The notes under the pieces were generated by a model. The model was not told where the DNA came from and did no database searches. It was given only the letters and a program-made list of their open reading frames with translations. This document shows, in pieces, positions 17,228-24,895 of a stretch of DNA of 26,315 bases. The DNA is taken from positions 1 through 26,315 of the forward strand of contig UROX01000015.1 of assembly GCA_900549685.1 (NCBI GenBank). Direction: 5' to 3'. Every line of letters begins with the position of its first letter. The stretch's first letter is position 1. The DNA is from an uncultured Alistipes sp. Its GTDB lineage: Bacteria > Bacteroidota > Bacteroidia > Bacteroidales > Rikenellaceae. Position numbers and translations under genes: made by a program.

Positions 17228-17859
17228 TATGTGTTTTCGGTCGAGGTCGCCGGCGGTCTGCCGTTGGTCGGAACGAACGGACGAAGGAGGTCGGTTTTCC
17301 TTGTCGTGTCTTTCTGACAGGAAGCGGACGGATTGGGAAGATTCGTCGGAAATCTGACGGATCGCAGAGGGGCCGGTATACGCGTTATTTCGGCGTCGTT
17401 CCCGTGTCGTCCCTACGGGGATGTTCGCTTCCGGTACACCGACAGTGTGCGAGCAACAGGATCGACACCGGCGGTTTGCGTCGGAGTTTCCGGACCGGGA
17501 TGCAGTGAGGATGCCGGAAACGGTTCGGAGTTGTCTGCGAGTGCTCGAAAACGGAAAAAGAGCCGGTTGCGAATGTATCGGTAGATGGCTTCGCAGAGCT
17601 TCGTTCGTCGGCGAGGGACTTTACGGAACCGATGGAAATACGAAGGGCGACCGATTCCGGACAGAGTGTGTCGGGAGGACAGGGTGTCATGCCCGATCGT
17701 TTTTACGGACGACCGTGCGGTCGTTTCGGAACAGGGACTGTTTGCGGAAAACCGGATGCAATGTGGGGCTGCGCTATCGCATGTTCGGTAGGGCGTTTCC
17801 AGAGCCGGAACGGAGGGGCGCGGAAGGTCCGGTGCGAGGACCGACGGAATTTTATAAAA

Positions 17860-17898
17860 GGGAAGCGTCGGAGCATTTGTAATCCTCCGACGCTTCCC
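17860..17898 (-). terminator. Orphan intrinsic terminator on the minus strand
   Basis: A perfect 14-bp stem (GGGAAGCGTCGGAG at 17860-17873 with its complement at 17885-17898) has an 11-nt loop. On the minus strand it is followed at once by TTTTATAAAATT, a proper U-tract, so it looks like a minus-strand terminator. The nearest minus-strand gene, gcvT, ends 274 bp away and already has its own hairpin at 18101-18140. Confidence 0.6.
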
Positions 17899-18034
17899 GA
17901 ATCCGGATCGCGCGGTTTTGCGCTTCGTGTGTCGTGGTTCGGAAACGTCTGCCGCGACGATTTTTCTGCGCAGGACATTTCCGTACCGACGCTTCGGTGT
18001 GTCGTGTCCGTTTTCTTCTCTTTCGGCGTTTTCT

Positions 18035-18065
18035 TTTGCGAGGTGTTCCTGTGGGCGTATTTTTG
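18035..18065 (+). promoter_or_regulatory. Exact Bacteroidota promoter match with no gene downstream
   Basis: TTTG (18035-18038), a 19-bp gap and TATTTTTG (18058-18065) match both consensus boxes exactly, the best pair I found in the window. Transcription would start near 18072 and meet the 40-bp palindrome at 18101-18140 before running into the 3' end of gcvT from the opposite side. A short RNA is possible; chance is not excluded. Confidence 0.4.
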
Positions 18066-18100
18066 CGGCGGCGTAGGCGGTTGCGACGTGTTTTTCGAAA

Positions 18101-18140
18101 ACGGATGCCGCCACGATACGCGTATCGTGGCGGCATCCGT
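18101..18140 (-). terminator. Perfect 40-bp palindrome, probable gcvT terminator
   Basis: The 20-bp arm ACGGATGCCGCCACGATACG is followed directly by its exact complement, so a hairpin of about 18 bp with a 4-nt loop can form. On the minus strand it starts 31 bp after the gcvT stop and is followed by TTTTCG; on the plus strand it is followed by GCCGAGTTTT, so it may act in both directions. Confidence 0.7.
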
Positions 18141-18171
18141 GCCGAGTTTTAGGGAAACGTGCGGCGTTTCT

Positions 18172-19278
18172 TTATTTTTTCAGGAAGGGCGTTTTGACTA
18201 CCTGTGCCCGGATCGGTTTTTCGCGGATCAGGACGGCGATCTCGGTACCCGGCGCGGCGTAGGCTGTATCGACGTACCCCATGCCGATGCCTTTTTTCAG
18301 CGTGGGCGACATAGTACCCGACGTGACCGTTCCGATCGGTGTGCCGTCCGCGGCGACCAGTGTGTATCCGTGACGGGGAACGCCCCGCTCGATGAGTTCG
18401 AAACCGATCAGACGGCGGCTGACGCCCTGCGCTTTCTGGGCCTCGAGCGCGGCGCGGTCGATGAAGTCCTTGCCGTCGGCGAATTTGGTGATCCAGCCCA
18501 GTCCGGCTTCGAGCGGCGAGGTCGTGTCGTCGATGTCGTTGCCGTAGAGACAGAAGCCCATTTCGAGCCGCAGCGTGTCGCGGGCGCCGAGTCCGATATT
18601 CTGCAGGCCGTATTCGGCTCCCGCTTCCCAGAGGGCGCTCCAGAGCCTGTCGGCGTCTTCGTTGGCCACGTAGATCTCGCATCCGCCTGCACCGGTGTAG
18701 CCCGTGGCCGACAGAATGGCGTTCGGGATACCGGCCACCGTCGTTTTGACGAACGTGTAGTAGGTCAGGTTTTCCACATCGGTGTCGGGGCAGAGTTTCT
18801 GCACGATTTTCATGGCCTGCGGACCTTGTACGGCCAGTTGGGCGATTTCGTCCGAGGCGTTGTAGAGTTCCCTGCCTGTTTCGAGTCCGAATTTTTCGGC
18901 TTCGGCTTTCAGGTGGTTCCAGTCTTTTTCGATGTTGGCGGCATTGACCACGAGCAGGTAGGTTTCGGCGTCGATGCGGTAGACCAGAATGTCGTCTACG
19001 ATTCCGCCCCGGCCGTTGGGCAGGCAGGAATACTGTATTTTGCCGTCCCACAGCACCGAGACGTCGTTCGAGGTGACGTGTTGCAGGAAGCCGAGCGCCC
19101 GGGGACCCTTGACCCAGATTTCGCCCATGTGGCTCACGTCGAATACGCCCGCCTTTTCTCGGACGGCGGCGTGTTCGTTGTTGATGCCGCTGAATTCGAT
19201 GGGCATGTTGTAGCCGGCGAATTCGGCCATGCGCGCTCCGTTTTCGATATGGTACTTGGTGAATGCGGTTGTTTTCAT
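18172..19278 (-). CDS. gcvT: Glycine cleavage system aminomethyltransferase (T protein)
   Basis: GcvT transfers the aminomethyl carbon from lipoylated GcvH to tetrahydrofolate, giving 5,10-methylene-THF and ammonia. The 368-residue length is standard. Landmarks include the N-terminal FTKYHIENGARMAEFAGYNMPIEFSG, VFDVSHMGEI, NGRGGIVDDILVYR with the folate-site Asp pair (95-96), GYTGAGGCEIYV, LRLEMGFCLYGNDID and the C-terminal GTVTSGTMSPTLKKGIGMGYV. It stands alone: no gcvH or gcvP lies next to it. A possible -7 box TAATTTCG (19298-19305, minus strand, one mismatch) is 19 bp before the start codon in an AT-rich pocket. No glycine-riboswitch-like leader fits in so short a leader. Confidence 0.96.
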   Translation of the reverse strand: MKTTAFTKYHIENGARMAEFAGYNMPIEFSGINNEHAAVREKAGVFDVSHMGEIWVKGPRALGFLQHVTSNDVSVLWDGKIQYSCLPNGRGGIVDDILVYRIDAETYLLVVNAANIEKDWNHLKAEAEKFGLETGRELYNASDEIAQLAVQGPQAMKIVQKLCPDTDVENLTYYTFVKTTVAGIPNAILSATGYTGAGGCEIYVANEDADRLWSALWEAGAEYGLQNIGLGARDTLRLEMGFCLYGNDIDDTTSPLEAGLGWITKFADGKDFIDRAALEAQKAQGVSRRLIGFELIERGVPRHGYTLVAADGTPIGTVTSGTMSPTLKKGIGMGYVDTAYAAPGTEIAVLIREKPIRAQVVKTPFLKK

Positions 19279-19533
19279 GTCTGTGTTTGTTTTTTTGCGA
19301 AATTACATTAATTTATTTAATTTTCGCGTTGTGTATGTACGAATGTATCGGCAGAAAATCGTATCGGCGCTTTCGTCGGGCTTTTTCTTTAGGTTTGCCG
19401 GGACGGCCGGTTTGTCCGGAAACGCGGTTCGCGGCCGCGGGCTGCTGCGGAGCGGCAGAGGCGGGAGGCCGAAGCCGATGCATCGGTAACCTTCGTTTTT
19501 ATTGCCCGGATCGGGTTTTGATCGGAAAAAGGA

Positions 19534-20322
19534 ATGTTGTTGAAAATCGTTTTGATCGCTTTGATCGTGTACGTGATCGTCGTGACCCGCTCGCGGATCC
19601 GGCTGCCCAATCCTGCGTTGCAGGCCACCGTCGATGTGTTGCAGGCCGCCACGCTGACGGACCGTCATGTGTCGGAGATGGCTCGGGAGTATGTTCGGAG
19701 ACTCGATGCGGAACAGGCGCCTCTTCCGGCGGACGACCCCTATGCCCTGCGGCTCGAACGGCTGACTTCGCGTTACGTGTCGGTCAATGGCGTTCCGTTG
19801 AATTTCAGAGTGTACAGGACTTCGCAGATCAACGCTTTCGCTACGGCCGACGGCAGTATCCGGGTGTTCTCGGCTCTGATGGACCGTCTCACGGACGACG
19901 AGCTGATGGCCATCGTGGGACACGAAATGGGACATATCCGCAACAGCGATACGCTGGGCGCCATGCGCAAGGCCTATATGACTTCGGCGGCACGCCATGC
20001 GCTCGGCGCGGCGGGCGGGGCACTCGGTTCGCTGAGTGCTTCGCAATGGGGCGCACTGGCCGAGAAACTGGCTTCGGCCCGTTTCTCGCAGCAGCAGGAG
20101 TTCGCTGCGGACGACTTCGGATTCGGATTTCTGCAACGCAACGGCTACGATCCCTGTGCGATGGCGACCGCTCTCGAAAAGATCGACGACCTGTCGCGCC
20201 GGGGCGGCGACGCTTCCCGCGAAGTAGAGCAGCTTTTTTCGACCCATCCCGACAGTGCGCTCCGTGCGGCCCGGATGCGTGCCCGTGCGGAAAAGGCGGG
20301 AAGACAGATCGAAACGGCGTGA
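19534..20322 (+). CDS. Membrane-anchored M48 family metalloprotease
   Basis: This 262-residue protein starts with a single hydrophobic helix (about residues 3-17, LKIVLIALIVYVIVV) and no lipobox, so it is a membrane-anchored or secreted zinc protease. The zinc site is HEMGH (130-134) preceded by LTDDELMAIVG, with the third ligand E189 in EFAADDFG. FSTHPD near the C-terminus is also typical of the BepA/LoiP (M48B/C) branch that removes damaged or misfolded envelope proteins. It lacks the C-terminal TPR of BepA. The ATG at 19534 has AAAAAGGA just upstream. It is divergent from gcvT across 255 bp. Its substrate cannot be told from sequence. Confidence 0.9.
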   Translation: MLLKIVLIALIVYVIVVTRSRIRLPNPALQATVDVLQAATLTDRHVSEMAREYVRRLDAEQAPLPADDPYALRLERLTSRYVSVNGVPLNFRVYRTSQINAFATADGSIRVFSALMDRLTDDELMAIVGHEMGHIRNSDTLGAMRKAYMTSAARHALGAAGGALGSLSASQWGALAEKLASARFSQQQEFAADDFGFGFLQRNGYDPCAMATALEKIDDLSRRGGDASREVEQLFSTHPDSALRAARMRARAEKAGRQIETA

Positions 20323-20419
20323 TTTCCGGAACGATAGAAGACAAGATCGATAAACTGTCTTTGGCTTTGTCGAGACCGATTTATTTTATCTATGAAGTGC
20401 TTTTATAAATATAAATCGT

Positions 20420-20427
20420 TATATTTG
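20420..20427 (+). promoter_or_regulatory. -7 box and overlapping inverted repeat before the BACON lipoprotein
   Basis: TATATTTG matches TAnnTTTG exactly, 149 bp before the BACON gene, in a strongly AT-rich stretch. An 8-bp inverted repeat (AAATATAA at 20407-20414, TTATATTT at 20419-20426, 4-bp spacer) overlaps the box and could be an operator or chance in AT-rich DNA. The rest of the leader (20428-20576) is AT-rich without a clear structure. Confidence 0.45.
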
Positions 20428-20576
20428 AAATATTGTTTTCCGATGCGGGATGATGTTTTGTTTCTTTTTTAAATGAATCGAAATTAAATACGAATAAATT
20501 ACTCGTTGTGCGCGTTGAAAAATAATAAATCGAAATCCCCGTAGATTGTTCATGGAATATATATCGAATAGACAGA

Positions 20577-21203
20577 ATGGAAAAAGTGCTTCATGTTATT
20601 CTTATAGCCGTAGGAGTCGCCTTCGGGATATTGTCCGGAGGATGTGCCGATGAAAGGGACGATGGTCGGTCCGCAGTCTCGCTGGAAGTGGCGCCGACGG
20701 ATTTGAAATTCAGTGCCGACGGCGAGACGCGCCCGGTGTCCGTCGTGACCGACGAGGAGTGGAGCTACGGAATTATCGAGCCGGAGGGAAACCGGGATAT
20801 CTGTCGGTGCGAGAGAACGGACAGCGGTTTGAACGTAACGATGCCTTCGGCGACGGGAGGCGAAGAGCGATCTGTCCGTATCGTCGTGAAAGCGCGACAG
20901 GAGATCCGTACGGTCAGGGTGAAACAAGAGGGAATATCGCTCGAAACGGATGCGGAGGCGTTGGAATTCGGCCCGGAAGGCGGAGAGAAGGAAGTGGGCG
21001 TGAAGTGCAACCTGAGCGGGTGGTACACGCTTGTCGATGAACCCGAGGGGATGGAAGGCCGGTGTACGACCGGACGCAGGAAAAACAAACTCGTCGTGAC
21101 CGTTGCGCCCTCCTCCGACGATTTCGATTACGAAGCCTGCATAACGGTGCGTGCGGGGAATCTCTCCCGGAAAATTTTCGTCCGGCAGCGCCCTCTGCCG
21201 TAA
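20577..21203 (+). CDS. Two-domain BACON lipoprotein
   Basis: This 208-residue protein has a lipoprotein signal peptide with lipobox LSGGC (Cys23). Acidic residues follow soon after (ADERDD), like the surface-export signal of Bacteroidota lipoproteins. Two immunoglobulin-like BACON repeats follow: about residues 34-117 (LEVAPTDLKFSADGETRPVSVVTDEEWSY ... IRTVRVKQEG) and 118-206 (LETDAEALEFGPEGGEKEVGVKCNLSGWYTL ... KIFVRQRP), each ending in the expected V-x-Q-type strand. BACON domains are thought to bind glycans or mucin, or to act as spacers in surface proteins; no enzyme domain is attached here. It is a single gene with its own AT-rich upstream region. Its partner is unknown. Confidence 0.82.
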   Translation: MEKVLHVILIAVGVAFGILSGGCADERDDGRSAVSLEVAPTDLKFSADGETRPVSVVTDEEWSYGIIEPEGNRDICRCERTDSGLNVTMPSATGGEERSVRIVVKARQEIRTVRVKQEGISLETDAEALEFGPEGGEKEVGVKCNLSGWYTLVDEPEGMEGRCTTGRRKNKLVVTVAPSSDDFDYEACITVRAGNLSRKIFVRQRPLP

Positions 21204-21301
21204 GCGGACTTTGCGGGGGGCGTTTCGAATCTGTATCGGGTCGGGATTATTCCGATTGCGGCGGCCGCGGGCGGAGTCCCTTTTTCCGTGCGGGATGCGA
21301 T

Positions 21302-21333
21302 GTTGTTAATCTGCCGAAAAATCACTATGTTTG
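21302..21333 (+). promoter_or_regulatory. ileS promoter
   Basis: GTTG (21302-21305), a 20-bp gap and TATGTTTG (21326-21333) match the Bacteroidota boxes with one mismatch in the -33. Transcription would start near 21340, about 27 nt before ileS, leaving no room for a T-box leader. Confidence 0.6.
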
Positions 21334-21366
21334 CGAATTCATTGCAAAAGATAGCAGATTACAGTT

Positions 21367-24300
21367 ATGGGCGACTCTAAATTCAAAGAGTACAAGGGGC
21401 TTGACCTTTCTCGGATCAATAAGGAAATTCTCGGACAATGGGATGCGGCGGACGCTTTTCACCAAAGCGTTTCCACGCGCGAGGGACATCCCGCCTTCGT
21501 CTTCTACGAAGGTCCGCCGTCTGCGAACGGGATGCCCGGCATCCATCATGTGATGGCCCGAACGATCAAGGACATCGTCTGCCGGTACAAGACGCAGCAG
21601 GGTTTTCTGGTGCATCGCAAGGCGGGGTGGGATACGCACGGCCTGCCGGTCGAACTGGGCGTGGAAAAGAAGCTCGGGATCACCAAAGAGGACATCGGAA
21701 ACAAAATCTCGATCGAGGAGTACAACGCCACCTGCCGTAAGGAGGTGATGACCTATACCGACGTGTGGGAAAGGCTGACCCGCGAGATGGGTTATTGGAT
21801 CGACACCGACGAGCCGTACATCACCTACGACAACAAATACATCGAGACGTTGTGGTACCTGCTCTCGGAGCTTTACAAAAAGGGTCTGCTCTATAAAGGA
21901 TATACTATCCAGCCCTATTCGCCCGCTGCGGGTACGGGACTCAGCAATCACGAACTCAACCAACCGGGATGTTACCGCGACGTGAAGGACACGACCTGCA
22001 CGGCGCTTTTCAAGATCGTCCGCAATGCCGAGAGCGAATTTTTGTTCGACGAGGTGCGGGGCGATCTGTATTTCATGGCGTGGACGACGACACCGTGGAC
22101 GCTGCCGTCGAATACGGCGCTGGCCGTGGGTCCGTCGATCCGCTACGTGCGCGTCGAGTCGTACAATCCCTATACCGGCGCTCCGATTACCGTCGTGCTG
22201 GCCAAGGACCTTTACGCGAACTATTTCCCGAAAAAGAATGCCGAACTGGCCATGGACGCCTATTCGGGCGACGGCAAGAACATTCCGTTCCGCGTGACGG
22301 GCGAGTACGAGGGCCGGGGGCTTGCCGGCATCGCCTACGAGCCGCTCATTCCGTGGATCCGTCCCGAAGGGAAGGCTTTCCTGGTAATTACCGGCGATTA
22401 TGTGACCACCGAGGACGGTACGGGTATCGTGCATATCGCTCCGACGTTCGGTGCCGACGACGACCGGGTAGCCCGGCAGAGCGGCATCGCTCCGCTGGTG
22501 GTCGTGGACCGTGCGGGCAAGCGGATGCCGATGGTCGATCGTACGGGTAAGTTTTTCCGGATCGAAGACATGGATCCCGCGTTCGTCGCCCAATACGTCG
22601 ATACGGAGGCCTACCGGGAGTTCGAGGGCCGTTTCGTGAAAAACGCTTACGATCCTGCCCTGACCGAGAACGATCCGACGCTGGACATCGATCTGTGCAT
22701 GAAACTCAAGTTCGAGGGCAAGGCATTCCGCATCGAGAAACATACGCACAACTATCCCCACTGCTGGCGTACCGACAAGCCGGTGCTCTATTATCCGCTC
22801 GATTCGTGGTTCATCCGCACGACGGCCGTCAAGGACCGGCTCATCGCGCTGAACGAGACGATCGACTGGAAGCCCGCCAGTACGGGTTCGGGCCGTTTCG
22901 GCAAGTGGCTCGAAAACCTCGTGGACTGGAACCTGTCGCGTTCGCGCTATTGGGGCACTCCGCTGCCCATCTGGGCGACTGAAGACCACAGCGAGATGAA
23001 GTGCATCGGTTCGGTGGCCGAGTTGAAGGCCGAGGTCGAGAAGTCGATTGCCGCCGGATTCATGGCCGAAAATCCGTTCCGCGATTTCGTGGAAGGCGAC
23101 TTCAGCAAGGAAAACTACGACCGTTTCGACCTGCACCGTCCCTATGTGGACAACATCGTGCTCGTGTCGGACAAGGGCGAGCGCATGGTGCGCGAGAGCG
23201 ACCTGATCGACGTGTGGTTCGATTCGGGCGCGATGCCTTACGCCCAGCTGCACTATCCGTTCGAGATCGGACGCGAGGATTTCCTGAAGGTCTATCCGGC
23301 CGACTTCATCGCCGAGGGCGTCGATCAGACGCGCGGCTGGTTCTTTACGCTGCATGCGCTGGCCACGATGCTGTTCGACTGCGTGGCTTTCCGCCATATC
23401 GTTTCCAACGGGCTGGTGCTCGACAAGAACGGCAACAAGATGAGCAAGCGCCTGGGCAATGCCGTCGATCCGTTCGAGGTGCTCGAAACCTACGGGGCCG
23501 ACGCCGTGCGCTGGTACATGATCTCCAACTCGCAGCCGTGGGACAATCTGAAATTCGACGTGGAGGGCGTGGACGAAGTGCGCCGCAAGTTCTTCGGCAC
23601 GCTTTACAATACATACAGTTTCTTCGCGCTGTACGCCAATGTGGACGGCTTCACCGGACGGGAAGAAGAGGTGCCTGTGGCCGAACGTCCCGAAATCGAC
23701 CGCTGGATCGTTTCGTTGCTCAATACGCTGGTCGCCGACGTGACGGCTCTGCTCGACAGCTATGATCCGACGCCGGCGGCCCGGGCCATTCAGGATTTCG
23801 TGAACGAAAATCTGTCGAACTGGTACGTGCGCCTGAACCGCAAACGTTTCTGGGGCGGCGGCATGACGCGCGACAAGCTCTCGGCCTATCAGACGCTTTA
23901 TACCTGTCTGGAGACGGTCGCTCAACTGGCCGCACCGTTCGCACCGTTCATCACCGACCGTATTTTTACCGATCTCAATGCGATGAGCGGCCGGCATGGC
24001 GAGGCTTCTGTGCATCTGAGCCGTTTCCCGGTGAGCGATCCCGGATCGATCGACGCCGATCTGGAGGAAAAGATGGCGCTCGCTCAGAAAGTATCGTCGA
24101 TGGTGCTCGCCCTGCGCCGCAAGGTCAATATCAAGGTGCGTCAGCCGCTGTTGCGTATCGTCGTGCCTGTGCTCGATCCGGCGATCCGGGAGCATATCGA
24201 GGCCGTTGAAAATCTGATTCTGGGCGAGGTGAATATCAAGTCGCTGGAATTCATCGAAGATACGACCGGGGTGATTACCAAACGGATCAAACCCAATTTC

Positions 24301-24801
24301 AAAACGCTCGGTCCCCGTTACGGCAAACAGATGAAGCAGATTTCGGCGCGGGTGGCTGCGTTCACGCAGGCCGACATCGCCGAACTGGAGCGCACCGATT
24401 CGTGGACGGCCGATATCGACGGCGTACGGGTGGAAGCTACGGCCGCCGACTTCGACATCGTGTCGGAAGATATGCCCGGCTGGCTCGTCGCTTCGGAAGG
24501 CAAACTGACCGTGGCGATGGATATTACTGTGACAGAGGAACTCCGCAGAGAAGGTATGGCACGGGAATTGGTAAACCGTATCCAGAATATCCGCAAGGAG
24601 AGCGGTTTCGACGTGACCGACAAGATTCGTGTGACGATTCAGCGCGACGAGGCGCTGAACGGTGCGGTCGAGTCGTTCGGCGATTACATCGCCGCGCAGA
24701 CGCTCGCCGTATCGGTGACGCTGGCCGAAAGCCTGCCGCAGGGTGCCCGCCGGATCGAAATGGACGAACTGAACGTCGCACTTGTCGTGGAAAGAGTTTG
24801 A
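21367..24801 (+). CDS. ileS: Isoleucyl-tRNA synthetase with a swapped HIGH motif (GIHH)
   Basis: This cytoplasmic enzyme charges tRNA-Ile with isoleucine. The 1144-residue protein is the long form. It shows the Rossmann N-terminus (FYEGPPSANGMPGIHHVMARTIKD), the editing (CP1) domain with MAWTTTPWTLPSNTALAVGP and GTGIVHIAPTFGADD, the catalytic-core DVWFDSGAMPYAQ and DQTRGWFFTLHA segments, and an intact KMSKR (691-695). The class I signature HXGH is read here as G58-I59-H60-H61: the first His and the Gly are exchanged. The C-terminus has no zinc-binding CxxC pairs, consistent with the eukaryote-like IleRS2 type. The start ATG at 21367 lies behind a good promoter. The frame is intact and is presumably the only ileS, so it should be functional. 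Confidence 0.97.
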   Translation: MGDSKFKEYKGLDLSRINKEILGQWDAADAFHQSVSTREGHPAFVFYEGPPSANGMPGIHHVMARTIKDIVCRYKTQQGFLVHRKAGWDTHGLPVELGVEKKLGITKEDIGNKISIEEYNATCRKEVMTYTDVWERLTREMGYWIDTDEPYITYDNKYIETLWYLLSELYKKGLLYKGYTIQPYSPAAGTGLSNHELNQPGCYRDVKDTTCTALFKIVRNAESEFLFDEVRGDLYFMAWTTTPWTLPSNTALAVGPSIRYVRVESYNPYTGAPITVVLAKDLYANYFPKKNAELAMDAYSGDGKNIPFRVTGEYEGRGLAGIAYEPLIPWIRPEGKAFLVITGDYVTTEDGTGIVHIAPTFGADDDRVARQSGIAPLVVVDRAGKRMPMVDRTGKFFRIEDMDPAFVAQYVDTEAYREFEGRFVKNAYDPALTENDPTLDIDLCMKLKFEGKAFRIEKHTHNYPHCWRTDKPVLYYPLDSWFIRTTAVKDRLIALNETIDWKPASTGSGRFGKWLENLVDWNLSRSRYWGTPLPIWATEDHSEMKCIGSVAELKAEVEKSIAAGFMAENPFRDFVEGDFSKENYDRFDLHRPYVDNIVLVSDKGERMVRESDLIDVWFDSGAMPYAQLHYPFEIGREDFLKVYPADFIAEGVDQTRGWFFTLHALATMLFDCVAFRHIVSNGLVLDKNGNKMSKRLGNAVDPFEVLETYGADAVRWYMISNSQPWDNLKFDVEGVDEVRRKFFGTLYNTYSFFALYANVDGFTGREEEVPVAERPEIDRWIVSLLNTLVADVTALLDSYDPTPAARAIQDFVNENLSNWYVRLNRKRFWGGGMTRDKLSAYQTLYTCLETVAQLAAPFAPFITDRIFTDLNAMSGRHGEASVHLSRFPVSDPGSIDADLEEKMALAQKVSSMVLALRRKVNIKVRQPLLRIVVPVLDPAIREHIEAVENLILGEVNIKSLEFIEDTTGVITKRIKPNFKTLGPRYGKQMKQISARVAAFTQADIAELERTDSWTADIDGVRVEATAADFDIVSEDMPGWLVASEGKLTVAMDITVTEELRREGMARELVNRIQNIRKESGFDVTDKIRVTIQRDEALNGAVESFGDYIAAQTLAVSVTLAESLPQGARRIEMDELNVALVVERV

Positions 24802-24861
24802 TCGCTACATGCGCCGGCACCGGAAATCGTAGCGGATATTGGGGATTTGGAAATAATGTAT

Positions 24862-24869
24862 TATATTTA
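24862..24869 (+). promoter_or_regulatory. Candidate -7 box for the DksA-like gene
   Basis: TATATTTA differs from TAnnTTTG only in the last base; TTGG (24839-24842) lies 19 bp upstream as a poor -33. The 94-bp AT-rich gap after ileS makes a separate promoter likely, but the exact site is uncertain. Confidence 0.35.
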
Positions 24870-24895
24870 TCATTGAACCGTTAAATATTTGAGCC

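Larger units (their letters stand above)
16980..18171 (+). other. 1.2-kb convergent spacer with three hairpins and an orphan promoter
   Basis: No convincing gene is seen between the barrel gene and gcvT. Open frames on both strands (for example 17068-17508 and 17632-onward on +, 17413-18114 on -) overlap each other and translate to Arg/Gly/Ser/Cys-rich sequence without recognisable motifs or proper starts. The stretch holds palindromes at 17196-17227, 17860-17898 and 18101-18140, and an exact promoter-like pair at 18035-18065 on +. No tRNA was recognised. Confidence 0.55.

Noticed and set aside
17413..18114. 233-residue minus-strand frame in the spacer after gcvT
   Set aside because: It starts inside the gcvT terminator palindrome, runs through the orphan terminator hairpin, and reads as Arg/Lys/Thr-rich sequence without motifs.
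17632..19311. 559-residue plus-strand frame covering the spacer and gcvT antisense
   Set aside because: Most of it is the antisense of gcvT, and the spacer part is Cys/Arg/Gly-rich noise.
19534..20322. Reading the M48 protein as a lipoprotein (LoiP-like)
   Set aside because: No cysteine follows the N-terminal hydrophobic helix, so a lipobox is absent.
19263..20408. 381-residue plus-strand frame over the M48 gene
   Set aside because: Out-of-frame with the clear HEMGH protease; a shadow.
21325..24195. 956-residue minus-strand frame opposite ileS
   Set aside because: Same shadow effect: the plus-strand IleRS is unmistakable.
24803..24834. Hairpin CGCTAC/GTAGCG after ileS
   Set aside because: A short 6-bp outer stem with no T-tract. 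It could end ileS transcripts but I cannot support it.
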